48,541 bases of DNA from a virus, in IMG/VR virus record IMGVR_UViG_3300028592_000020, positions 1 through 48,541 of that record; one strand, given 5' to 3'. The notes beneath the pieces are model-generated. The model did no database searches, was not told where the DNA came from, and saw only the letters and a program-made list of their open reading frames with translations. Below, piece by piece: positions 30,333-39,400 of the stretch. Both the position numbers and the translations under genes were made by a program. Positions within the stretch are counted from its first letter, which is position 1; every line of letters starts with the position of its first letter.

Positions 30333-30351
30333 CCCCCGCTAGGGGGTTCTT
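30333..30351 (+). terminator. Rightward terminator after HNH genes
   Basis: CCCCC (30333-30337) GCTA GGGGG (30342-30346) followed by TTCTT. It ends the rightward block; the two converging terminators sit in a 52-base gap. Confidence 0.6.
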
Positions 30352-30535
30352 AGAAGGTGCCGCGCTGGCGTGCGCGATCTGCCTTGATCTGCTCGTCGGT
30401 GGCCTGCGCCGGGTCGGACGACGTGACCTTGCCGGTCTGGTAGTCCTGCGAGCCGGCGTAGCCCTTCTCGCCCTGGTCCTGCTGGACCTTGTCCTGCTCG
30501 GTGGCGGGCTGCTTGGTCGAACGCTTCTTTGCCAA
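30350..30535 (-). CDS. Small polar hypothetical protein (last gene of late operon)
   Basis: 61 aa, low-complexity: many Gln, Lys, Asp, Thr. TTG 30533-30535 with AGGAGG five bases upstream. No family recognised; disordered. Confidence 0.5.
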   Translation of the reverse strand: MAKKRSTKQPATEQDKVQQDQGEKGYAGSQDYQTGKVTSSDPAQATDEQIKADRARQRGTF

Positions 30536-30573
30536 TGGAACCTCCTATGGCTGTTGAGGGTAGAACGTAGAGC

Positions 30574-31056
30574 TTACAGCAGTGTTCCCAGTCCGAACAG
30601 CCGGATCGCGAAGCCGAGTACCAGCACCAGCCCGGCGCCGAAGCCGACCACCCACATCAGATGCGGCATCGGCGGGTCGCTCTCGCGTCGCGTCGACAGC
30701 AGGTAGAGGATCAGCGAGATAACCGCCAGGTAAACCGGGAAGGCGGCCCAAGGATTGACCGCACTGGTCATGCTGTCGGGGCGGTCAAGCCACAGGTAGA
30801 TCAGCCGCCAGATGCCGGCGAAGGTAACGCCGAACACCATCGTCGCCACGGCGATCGTCAGGATTTTGGCGGGGGTGAGCAGCTGCGCCCACATATTGCG
30901 CAGCGAGCCAGGCCCCCAGCGCCACAGGCCGATCGCCCCCAGCGGCGCCAGCAGCGCGCTCATGAGCTCGACGCCGGTCGCCGGCGGGATGAAGGTCACC
31001 CACGCCCACCAGAAGGCGGCAACGAGAAAAGCAAAGACGAGCCCCGGTCTAAACAC
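30574..31056 (-). CDS. Four-pass membrane protein
   Basis: 160 aa. About four transmembrane helices (LVFAFLVAAFWWAWVTF, ILTIAVATMVFGVTFAG, FPVYLAVISLILYLL, VVGFGAGLVLVLGFAI). GTG 31054-31056 with GGGAG upstream. It sits at the end of the lysis block, so a holin or other membrane-lysis role is possible but not shown. Confidence 0.55.
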   Translation of the reverse strand: MFRPGLVFAFLVAAFWWAWVTFIPPATGVELMSALLAPLGAIGLWRWGPGSLRNMWAQLLTPAKILTIAVATMVFGVTFAGIWRLIYLWLDRPDSMTSAVNPWAAFPVYLAVISLILYLLSTRRESDPPMPHLMWVVGFGAGLVLVLGFAIRLFGLGTLL

Positions 31057-31234
31057 GATGCGGTCTCCCTAAATCCTTCAAGGCATCCGCAGTGAGCCGG
31101 TCCAGATCGACGCGCTTCCGATCCAGCTCTAGTATCTTGTCTACCAAAGAAATTTCGCCCGTGCGAGCTTCCTCGTCGAGGCGCGTAACGCGCACATCAC
31201 GCTCGGCTTGCTTGCGACCGAAGGGCCAGATCAT
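31049..31234 (-). CDS. Small charged hypothetical protein
   Basis: 61 aa, starts MIWPFGRKQ, then a charged helix (SLVDKILELDRKRVDLDRLT). ATG overlaps the previous stop (ATGA); overlaps the next gene by 8 bases. The N-terminal MIWPFGRK is amphipathic. Lysis-region protein of unknown role. Confidence 0.5.
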   Translation of the reverse strand: MIWPFGRKQAERDVRVTRLDEEARTGEISLVDKILELDRKRVDLDRLTADALKDLGRPHRV

Positions 31235-31497
31235 TGCTGATGGCTCCGCTGCAGGGCATCTATGGTCGTCTCGACAGTATTTACCGCTTTAGACACAGCG
31301 TCCAGCGCGGCACGTTGTTCCGTGATCCGTTTCTCCTGTACGACTTCGTACCGTGCCTCGGCCTCGCGCCGGTCTTTCTCCCGCGCTTCCCACAGCTTCC
31401 AGAACATGAAGCCGAGCGCCAATAGCGCAACGCCCGACAGACCGAGGTCTATCAGGCGTTGCGCGCTGGCGTCGAGAATGCCGGGAGAAGGGGTCAC
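31231..31497 (-). CDS. Single-pass membrane protein with coiled coil (spanin- or holin-like)
   Basis: 88 aa. TM helix GLSGVALLALGFMFWKLW (residues about 19-36), then a charged coiled coil (DRREAEARYEVVQEKRI, LDAVSKAVNTVETTIDAL). This shape fits an i-spanin (Rz-like) or a type-III holin-like protein. GTG 31495-31497 overlaps the stop of the 129-aa gene (GTGA). No lipobox o-spanin is seen nearby. Confidence 0.55.
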   Translation of the reverse strand: MTPSPGILDASAQRLIDLGLSGVALLALGFMFWKLWEAREKDRREAEARYEVVQEKRITEQRAALDAVSKAVNTVETTIDALQRSHQQ

Positions 31498-31883
31498 TTA
31501 CGCTTGAACAGCCCGCCGAGGGCCTCGAGCGGGCTGGGGCGCTTCTTCTCGACAACGGTCTTGGCCTGCTCCTTGACGACGGTCTGCGTCGTCTTGGGCA
31601 GTTCCTTCATCGCCACCTTCTCGCCGTCGGGCGTGACCACCTGCGGCTTGACCGTGGCGCGGAACGACATCACCTGGCTGACCACCAGCCCGGCCAGCGG
31701 GATCAGTGCGCCGAGCGTGATATCCTGCCAGTCGCCGCGGATGGCGCTGCCGATGGCGGCCTGCGACGTCGCCGGCAGGGCGTTGTAGAGGCCGATGACG
31801 ACGAGCAGGAAGGTGCCGAGCCACCCGCCCCAGTCCAGAATACGGCGGCCGAGCCAGCCGACGACAACGGATTTGATGAACAT
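31494..31883 (-). CDS. Holin-like membrane protein
   Basis: 129 aa. Two transmembrane helices (WLGTFLLVVIGLYNAL and LGALIPLAGLVVSQVM) and a Lys-rich C-terminal tail (KKRPSPLEALGGLFKRK): a class-II-holin-like shape. It lies next to the lysozyme; strong RBS (GGAGG, ten bases before ATG 31881-31883). Family not certain. Confidence 0.6.
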   Translation of the reverse strand: MFIKSVVVGWLGRRILDWGGWLGTFLLVVIGLYNALPATSQAAIGSAIRGDWQDITLGALIPLAGLVVSQVMSFRATVKPQVVTPDGEKVAMKELPKTTQTVVKEQAKTVVEKKRPSPLEALGGLFKRK

Positions 31884-31898
31884 GATACTGGCGCCTCC

Positions 31899-32594
31899 TT
31901 AGCGCCCGAAGAACCACCAGGCGGTGATCACGGCGATGACAATGAGAGCGATGATGAACATGAAACCGAGCGGCGTAGGCCTCGCAGCTGTGGTCTCGGC
32001 GGGCACGACTTCGGTAGGCGCGTCAGGCAGTGGCACCGGAGCTGCCTGACCCGGCACCTCGCGGCGCTCTTTCAGCATCTGCGCCAGCACGCCCTCGACC
32101 ACGCCGGGCGAGACCAGCGCATGATTGCCGGCGAACTTGTCGTAGTAGGACTGCCCGCGCTTCAGCTGCTGCTTGCCGCGCGTCGTCGGCGACAGGACAG
32201 GGAAGCTGGCCCACTCGCGCGCCAGGTTGTTGCCGAAGGCGGTGAGCGACAGCGCGCCGGCGAGGAACTGATCGGCGCCGCGCTTCTGGCAGAGTTTCTC
32301 CCCCATGCGATCCTGCAGCGCCGGCGTGAACTTCTCGCTGCCCGTCAGGCTCAGGTCTTTCTTCAGCTGCACCAGCGTCGGCTTGATGATCTGGTAGGCA
32401 CCGGCCGCGCCCGATGTCGTCTTGAACCGCTTGCGCCAGCTGTCGCTGGCGGCGATGATTTCGTCGACCGTCATCTGGGTGAGCGGCTTGTCGAGGTGGC
32501 GCTGGTTGTGGCCGATGATCGTCTCGTACTGCACGGCCGGATCGGTCTTGCCGGTCTCGGTCTTGCGGATCAGGGCGGTAAGCAGATCATACAT
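31899..32594 (-). CDS. Lambda R-type lysozyme with C-terminal membrane anchor
   Basis: 231 aa. The pattern TETGKTDPAVQYETIIGH (Glu13 as candidate catalytic acid), then SGAAGAYQII, FTPALQDRMGEKL and RGADQF and REWASFPV match the phage lambda R lytic transglycosylase/lysozyme fold. Extra: the last about 25 residues (FMFIIALIVIAVITAWWFF) form a transmembrane helix after a Pro/Thr linker. So it is tail-anchored to the membrane, unlike lambda R. Anchoring could delay lysis until holin action. RBS GAGGAG upstream of ATG 32592-32594. Confidence 0.75.
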   Translation of the reverse strand: MYDLLTALIRKTETGKTDPAVQYETIIGHNQRHLDKPLTQMTVDEIIAASDSWRKRFKTTSGAAGAYQIIKPTLVQLKKDLSLTGSEKFTPALQDRMGEKLCQKRGADQFLAGALSLTAFGNNLAREWASFPVLSPTTRGKQQLKRGQSYYDKFAGNHALVSPGVVEGVLAQMLKERREVPGQAAPVPLPDAPTEVVPAETTAARPTPLGFMFIIALIVIAVITAWWFFGR

Positions 32595-32606
32595 TACGGG
32601 GTCTCC

Positions 32607-34019
32607 TCAGTATTTGATGCAGACCAGCACCGAGCTGTTCCGCGGACGGTTCTCAGTACCAGAGTTTTGCGCCACATCGCCAGTGTGCGTATGCGCGCCG
32701 TTGGAGGACGTCGTTTTTGTGCCGCCAGCCCCCGGCGAGCCCCACGCAACCCGGTTAAGCGAACCGCCGCCGCCGTCAACCGAGAACGTATGCGTATGCG
32801 CGCCGCCGCTGTCGATCGTCAGGTCGTGATCGTGCGGGCCGATCATCTCGGCTTGCACCGCGCCCCGCAGATCGGCGGTGCCGCCGGTCGCGCGGGTGAA
32901 CCTGCCGTCGTTCCACGTTGGCAGGTTGAAGGTAGTCGTGCCGTCGCCGTGGCCGTAGGGCGCATAACGCGCCGTGTTCGTGCCGCTCGGCGTGCCGCTC
33001 AGGTTTATGGCCGCGCCGCCCGCGCTGGTAGCCACCCTGAAAACGTCGGCGGTCAGCCCGGAGGCGATGACGTAATAGGTGGTGTTAGCCGTCAGTCCAG
33101 TGGGCAGCGCGCCAGTGGTATAGAAGCGCACGGCGTCGCCGGCGACCAGCCCGTGCGCAGTCCAGTTGACGAGGTCGGACGTCGTGTTGAAGGTGACGGT
33201 AGCTGTCTTGGTGATCACTGCGAACAGCGCCGCGTAAGTCGCGCGGCTGACCGCGCTGCCGTCGGCGGCGAGGAAGTTCGTCGGCGCAGTGAAGCCGAAG
33301 TGCTCGAGCTTGGCGCCGACTGGCCACAGGAAAGCCAGCAGGGCGGTCAGGTCGCCGGCCTCGGCGGCAGCTTCCTGCGCCAGCACAGCGCTCGCGGCGG
33401 CCGCTGCTGCCTGCGCCTGCGCTGTGGCGGCGGCAGCCTCGGCGTTGGTCTCGGCCAGCTGCGCCGCAGCGGCCGCTTCCTCGGCGCTGGTCAGCGGCTC
33501 GGTGTCAGGGTCACTATAGCTGTTAACGATGCGGTAGTCGCCGGTGTCCTGGTCGCGCTTCCAGACCAGCGCCCGGCGATCCTCGGGCAGCGGCAGGGTG
33601 GTGTCGGTGTCGATGGCGTCGACCGGCAGCGTTAGCGCGCGGTCGACGAACAGCTGCTTCACCGCCTGCAGGCGCCGCACGATGGCGTCGAGACCGGCCA
33701 TGTAGAGGCGGCCCAGCGTGCCGCCGCTGCTCAGGTCGGTGTCTTGGTCCATCGGCGGATCGTGCTCGACGGTGAAGGTCTCGTAGATGTCGGCGAGTAG
33801 CACGTCGCTGTCGATGGTGACGTTGACGCCGTCGATCTCGTCAAGGTTACCGGTGTCGCCCTCGCCCTCGATCGTGTAGTCGACACCGAGCGTCAACAGC
33901 ACATCGTCGCCATAGACCTTGACGTGGCTCGCCGCCTCTGCGTTGGCGGGCAGGTTCAGCGGGTTGACGAACCCGAGGGCGGCAACGGTGTTGCGCTGGG
34001 CGACGACGTCTTCGGTCAT
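32607..34019 (-). CDS. Tail fibre with collar domain
   Basis: 470 aa from ATG 34017-34019 (ATGA overlap). Anchor: residues 1-130 resemble the T7 fibre N-domain (VVAQRNTVAALGFVNPL, then DQDTDLSSGGTLGRLY) and are paralogous to the spike upstream. Residues 195-245 are an Ala-rich coiled coil. Then a tail-collar domain (FLAADGSAVSRATYAALFAV... GTTTFNLPTWNDGRF), split by a beta insert (YYVIASGLTADVF). Three H-x-H motifs (PHDHD, AHTHT, AHTHT) near the C-terminus probably bind metal as in T4 fibre tips. Receptor-binding protein, inferred. Confidence 0.8.
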   Translation of the reverse strand: MTEDVVAQRNTVAALGFVNPLNLPANAEAASHVKVYGDDVLLTLGVDYTIEGEGDTGNLDEIDGVNVTIDSDVLLADIYETFTVEHDPPMDQDTDLSSGGTLGRLYMAGLDAIVRRLQAVKQLFVDRALTLPVDAIDTDTTLPLPEDRRALVWKRDQDTGDYRIVNSYSDPDTEPLTSAEEAAAAAQLAETNAEAAAATAQAQAAAAAASAVLAQEAAAEAGDLTALLAFLWPVGAKLEHFGFTAPTNFLAADGSAVSRATYAALFAVITKTATVTFNTTSDLVNWTAHGLVAGDAVRFYTTGALPTGLTANTTYYVIASGLTADVFRVATSAGGAAINLSGTPSGTNTARYAPYGHGDGTTTFNLPTWNDGRFTRATGGTADLRGAVQAEMIGPHDHDLTIDSGGAHTHTFSVDGGGGSLNRVAWGSPGAGGTKTTSSNGAHTHTGDVAQNSGTENRPRNSSVLVCIKY

Positions 34020-36466
34020 GTGCCTGCCTGCGTAATTATCCAGTTGGTACCGTCGCTGACCAAGGTCGCCCACACGCCATCGGTAGCAGCGAGGATCGCC
34101 GTACCAGCAGCACCGCCAGCCTTGGGCACGACGTTGGAGCTGGCCGAGGTCAGCGCGAAAGCGCCGCCGATGTTGGTGAACATGACTTCTCGGCCGACCC
34201 AGGCAGAAGCGGCGGGAAGCGTGACAACGCAGGCCGAGCCCTTGTTATTCAGCACCCAGTTTTCGGTAGCCGCGAGGGTGAAGTCCCCGGTCTTGGTGAC
34301 GGGAGCGCCGCGACTAAGTGCGCCATTGATGCTTTGCAGACCGTCAGCTCTTACGGTGAGCGCAGTCACCTCGGCGTCGCCCCGGCGAACCCCTAGGGTG
34401 AAGTCGCTGTTGACCCAGTTGACGTCCTGCGACGTCCACCGAGCCCAGCCTACACCGCGCAGGCTGCCGAGAGAGTTACGCCCCTGCAGCACCATGCTGA
34501 CCCACTTGGCGGCACCGCTTACCGATAGATTTTCCAGCGTGAAGTTCAGTCCGGTGTTGTTGGCCAGGCTGAAGCGCTGCTCGCTGTCGGTGCCTTTCCA
34601 GACGCGATTGCGATCGGTCGGCACCCAGATGTTGCCGCTCTCGGTGACGTTGTTCGTGCAGTTGTAGAAGCCGACGGCCGGCGTCACCAGGACGTCTTTC
34701 ATACCGCCTGTCAGCACCATGCCTGTCGTCAGGTCGTTGAATGAGATACCACCGATCACCGCGCGGTTGACGCCGGCCCCGATAATCAAGCCCGTCGTGC
34801 TGCTCGACCCGCCCAGCCCGAACACGCTCACGTTACTGAACGAGGGGTTCATCGCGTAAGCGATGTCGTTGTCGAGCGAGAAGGCCGTCGGGCTGGCGCC
34901 GTCGAGGTAGACGGTAAGGTTCGAGAAGAAGGGCGCGTTCACGTTGTCGATAATGAACGCGTAGCCGCCGGCCTTGACGTTCAGGTGCCCGCCGTCGACT
35001 ACCAGCGCTGGCGCGGGGGTGCCGGTCACTTGCCAGTCGACGCCGCGCAGGATGCTGACACCGACCAGCTGGCTGATGTAGAGGCCTTCCTGCGTGTCGT
35101 TCTCGACCAGCACCAGGGTGTTGACGCTGACGCCTTTCAGGTTGTGGATGGTGTTGTCGACCGCCGAGCGAGTGCCGCCATACACCACGCACTTTCCTGA
35201 GGTGGTGGCGTCACTGCGGACGGTGATGTTCTCAGTCGTGCCGTAGGTGGTGTTGTTCCACCTGACGCACTCTCCCCAGTAGTCGCCTGCGCCTTCCGGC
35301 ATGAAACGGCAGTTGCTGACGCGACGCGCCAGGGTCTCGTAGCTGCCCGACGAGGGCGCAGCGTCATCGAGTTCCAGCACCAACGCGTCGGCTGTGCCGG
35401 CGTTTGATGTCGTGAAGGTGATGCCGTCGACAATGACGCCGAACAGCGCGGCGGCGCCTGTCGTGCGCTCTACGGTGATGAAGTCGCCGGTGCCAGTGTA
35501 GATCAGCTCGGTGAGGCTCTCGCCCGCGCCGGTAATACGGAGCGCTGGCGTTGTGTCGAGGTCGAAGAAGTAGTCGTCGCTGGTGCGGAACCGGCCGGGC
35601 GGGAAAGCGTAGTTGCCATCCGTGACGTCGGCCATCCACGCGGCGATGGCCGCGGTGTCATCGGTGGCGCCATCGCCTACCGCGCCGTAGTCGTAGAGGT
35701 TGAGCGTCGCGCCTGAGCCGACTTCAGCTTCAGTGCCGTCTGGCAGCAGCGTGTAGAGCTTGCCGTCGGCCTTGGCGTATAGCTTCATCACGCCCGCCGG
35801 CGGATTGGCAGGGGTCGTCTGGTAGGTGAAGCCTATCGGGCCGGTCATCGTGCCGCCGGCCAGCGGCAGCTTGTCGTCGGAGGGGTCGCTTACCCACTCG
35901 GCGTCGAAGTCGTCGTCGCTGGCTTTGCTCAGGAACTGACCGTTCGCGCCGCCGCTCGGCAGCACGGCTACCTGCGCGCCAGCGTCGTTCACGACTGCCC
36001 AGATCAGCCGCTGCGTGTCGTCGTCCCACACCAGGCCCCACTGGTCGACCGGCTCGTCGAGCACAATGTCGCCGTCGACGGTGACGGGCATCTTGATCGA
36101 GCGCAACACACGGTCACCGATCGACTGCAGGCGGCGGTTCTGCTGGTCGAGCCCGCTCTCGTAGTTGCGACCGAGGACGCCGCCGGCGCTCAGGTCTGTC
36201 TGCTGGTCGAGCGGTGGCTCGTAGACCGCGACAAAGCTGATCGTGCCGACGTAGTTGTCGACGTCTTCGGCGCCGATGATCTCGATCGAGACGCCGTTCG
36301 GATCGCCGATGCCGGTGATCTCGTAGTCGGGGCCGTTGTCGAGGAGCGTGGTGTCTGCGTAGACCTTGAGGTAGTCCTCGTCGGTGACGAGCACCTCCAG
36401 CGTCAACGGGTTCGCGAAGCCGGATCGAGCGACGATGTTGCGAACCTGAACGACGGCTTGGGTCAT
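34016..36466 (-). CDS. Tailspike with beta-helix (pectate-lyase-like)
   Basis: 816 aa. Anchor residues 1-130 (QVRNIVARSGFANPL, then LDQQTDLSAGGVLGRNY) match the downstream fibre's anchor. A GGANGQFLSKASDDDFDAEW unit precedes NLYDYGAVGDGATDDTAAI, the hallmark of right-handed beta-helix pectate-lyase-like spikes. The C-terminus (TGDFTLAATENWVLNN, then LVSDGTNWIITQ) is the common fibre tip. Likely a depolymerase or receptor-binding spike; the substrate is not known. ATG 36464-36466, gene ends inside the next start. Confidence 0.85.
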   Translation of the reverse strand: MTQAVVQVRNIVARSGFANPLTLEVLVTDEDYLKVYADTTLLDNGPDYEITGIGDPNGVSIEIIGAEDVDNYVGTISFVAVYEPPLDQQTDLSAGGVLGRNYESGLDQQNRRLQSIGDRVLRSIKMPVTVDGDIVLDEPVDQWGLVWDDDTQRLIWAVVNDAGAQVAVLPSGGANGQFLSKASDDDFDAEWVSDPSDDKLPLAGGTMTGPIGFTYQTTPANPPAGVMKLYAKADGKLYTLLPDGTEAEVGSGATLNLYDYGAVGDGATDDTAAIAAWMADVTDGNYAFPPGRFRTSDDYFFDLDTTPALRITGAGESLTELIYTGTGDFITVERTTGAAALFGVIVDGITFTTSNAGTADALVLELDDAAPSSGSYETLARRVSNCRFMPEGAGDYWGECVRWNNTTYGTTENITVRSDATTSGKCVVYGGTRSAVDNTIHNLKGVSVNTLVLVENDTQEGLYISQLVGVSILRGVDWQVTGTPAPALVVDGGHLNVKAGGYAFIIDNVNAPFFSNLTVYLDGASPTAFSLDNDIAYAMNPSFSNVSVFGLGGSSSTTGLIIGAGVNRAVIGGISFNDLTTGMVLTGGMKDVLVTPAVGFYNCTNNVTESGNIWVPTDRNRVWKGTDSEQRFSLANNTGLNFTLENLSVSGAAKWVSMVLQGRNSLGSLRGVGWARWTSQDVNWVNSDFTLGVRRGDAEVTALTVRADGLQSINGALSRGAPVTKTGDFTLAATENWVLNNKGSACVVTLPAASAWVGREVMFTNIGGAFALTSASSNVVPKAGGAAGTAILAATDGVWATLVSDGTNWIITQAGT

Positions 36467-36492
36467 GGTCTCGTCCTATAGCAAATGCGGTA

Positions 36493-39400
36493 TCAGAATA
36501 CCACCCCGGCGACCGCCACGGCGTCGCTGAGAACGGCGTCAGGTCCGTCGCTGTTGAGACGGTCGCGCACTTCCGGCCAGTAATCGTAGACCGACTGGGC
36601 GTCGTAGACCTTGGCCTTGACGCGCCGGCGCTGGTATTCGTCGTAGGTGTCAGGGCTGACGGCCAGCAGCATGTCGAGCGTCGGCTCCAGCGGCAGCACT
36701 TCCTTGTCCTGCCAGCCGGGTTGGCCGGTGGCGATCATGGTGTTGCGCACCTCGCGCCGGGCCAGCTCGCTCAGGATGTCGTCGATACGAGTGCGCACGC
36801 CGCGGCTGATCTGGAAGGTCAGCGGCCCCTCGCCCTCTACCGGCTCACGCGTCGTGTCGCCGAGGCCGAGCTCGGAGGCGTTCTCGCGGCGCATGCCGCT
36901 GATGATCGTCGTCACCTGGCGCGCGCGGTAGAACGGGTTGAGCCGTTTTTCCTCCGGCTTGAAATCGGTCATCAGGATGGCATAGGCGCGCTCGTCGGCG
37001 TTGAGCGTCGACAGGAAGCGGTTGGCGGCGGGCTCGTTACCCATCTCCATGTACTGCTTGTAGGTCGCCTTGCCACGCTCCAGCTTGCCGTTGGTGTTCG
37101 ACGCCTGCGCCCAGAAGTCCTGCGCCGAGGCCGAGCCCCGTCGCACATCGCGCACGAAGCGGCGCAGGATCGGCCACTCGGTTTCGTCGGGCATCGGCCG
37201 CGTCGGGTCGGCGGCGTTCAGCATGGTCGAGATGTCGCGGTAGGCGCTGGCGCCTAGCCCGCTCATGATGTGGTCGACGACCAGCGGCGACTGGCCGGTG
37301 GCACCGCCAACCCACTTGGCGATGCTCGAGGTGTAGTTGTCGTATTGCAGCTGCGGCGCGAGCGCCTGCATGTGGCTGGGCACGATCTCGCGGCCGGTGA
37401 AGAAGTCGAAGTTTGCCGCCACCTCGACCACCGACTGGATGGCCGGCGGCGCGGTTGGCGGCACCAGCGTCATCGCCAACCCACGCTTGAAGCGGTCGAT
37501 TGCCGTGCTGTCGCCGGTGGCGAACTCAAGCCCGCGCTCGACAGCGTTGGAAACGATGGCGAGCTCGAATGGCTTGGGGATGTAGAAGATTTTGCCGTCA
37601 CCGGTGGGGATCACCCAGCCGGTGGTGCGCAGGTATTCGCCTGCCTCCTGGTAATCGGGGTCGTCCTTGAACAGCGCCCAGATGGCGGCGCCGATCAGGC
37701 CGAGCGCCATCATCTTGAGCCACGCGGCGCGGCCGGTGCGCAGCTGCTGCTGCTCCAGCCGGCTCAGCGGCAGGTTGTTGATGTTCTTGAAGTAGGCGCT
37801 GAGCGCGAAGCCGAGGCCACGCCGGCGCGCCACCTCGTCGCCGCCCAGCGTGCGGTACATCTTGTAGAGGCCCTGCAGCTGGGCGTTGAGGAACGGGATC
37901 AGCCGCCGCACGTGCAGCATCTTGGAGCCGTTCAGCCCGAAGTCGATATAGTCGGTAGCGATGTAGGCGGCCTCTACCGACGCGTCGTATTCCGAGAGAC
38001 CATCTTCAATAGCGCGATTATACGCCCCACGATATAGCCCCAGACGCGTTCCGGTCTCCGTGAGGGCGGTAAGTCGGGCGAGCCCTTTGATTGCTCCTGG
38101 GACATTGCTCCATCCTCCATCTGCGTCGCCGAACACGTTGGCCGTGTACCCCTTGGCGCGCAGCGCCTTGATGTCGCGGTCGACCCGGGTGCGGTGCAGC
38201 GCCGCGACCGTCATGCCGCCCAGCGTGCCGCCGGCCGCATTGTAGGACTTGGCCCACTGCTTCTGCCTGATCTCGTCGCTGATGCCCTGGATGCCGGTAG
38301 CGAACGGCACGTAGCCGGTGCCGCCCAGTATCCATGCCGACATCTGGTCGCGGATGTAGTTGACGACGAGGAAGTCAGGCCAACTGGTGATCGCCGTGCG
38401 GAACACGGTGCTGGTCGCGGCGACGCCCTCGAGCAGCACGTCCATATTCTCACGCCCAACCGCGTTCATGGTGTTGACCACGTCGGCGGCGAGGCTGCTG
38501 TCGTTGAGGCGGATCGCTGCGACCTTGCCGTTCTCCCAGAAGAAGATGACGTTCTCGCCCTGCGTGCCGGCCTGCTCCGAGCGAAACAGCGTCATCAGGT
38601 CGCCCTTGTCAACCGAGCCGGCGAGGATGGTCATCAGGTCCGAGGCGTCGGCGGCGGTCAGGCCGGCGTCGGCGGTCAGCCGTTGCGCCACCTGCTGCAC
38701 GCTGAAGCTCTGCCCGATCAGCTGGCTGGCCGGGATACGCTCGACCAGTGCGCCGGCCTGACCGGCGCGGTCGGCCAGCACAGCGAGGGCGCGCTTGGCG
38801 TCGTTCTCGGCGATCTGCTTTTCGAGCGCGAAGGTCATCTGCATCAGCACCGTCATCGGGCTGATGATGTCGCGATCGGAGCCACGGAAGCGCGGCCCCT
38901 TGGTCAGCACCGACGAGCCGAAGCCGATACTGTCGGCGCCGGTGCCCTGCTTGTCGCTGACGTCGCGCTGTAGCGGCGCGTAGAACTGGCGCTGCAGGCC
39001 TTCCTCGTAGGTGTCCTTGTCCATCAGCCCGGCGTCGTAGCGCTTCTGCCACATCGCCATGCCGTACTCGTGCACGATCTGGGCGGCCGGGATGAACTGC
39101 GGCTGGCTCTGCTCGTATTCCTTGATGGTGCGGACGACGTCGCCCTTCTGGGCGCCGATCGGTGGGCGCTCGATCTCGCCGGCGTCGAAGCGACGGAACT
39201 CGTCCCAGGCGCGACGCGCCACCAGGTAGGCGTCGAAGTCCTTCATCAGGTTCTCATCGAGCGAGCCGGGCGTGGTGTCGGGTGGGATGCCGAGGGCGGT
39301 CATCAGCGCCTCGCGCAGGCCGCGGCTGATCGACTGCACCGAGCGGTAGCCGATGACGCCATCGGTGATCTGCACCTGCGCGCGGCTGCCGGAGTTGCGC

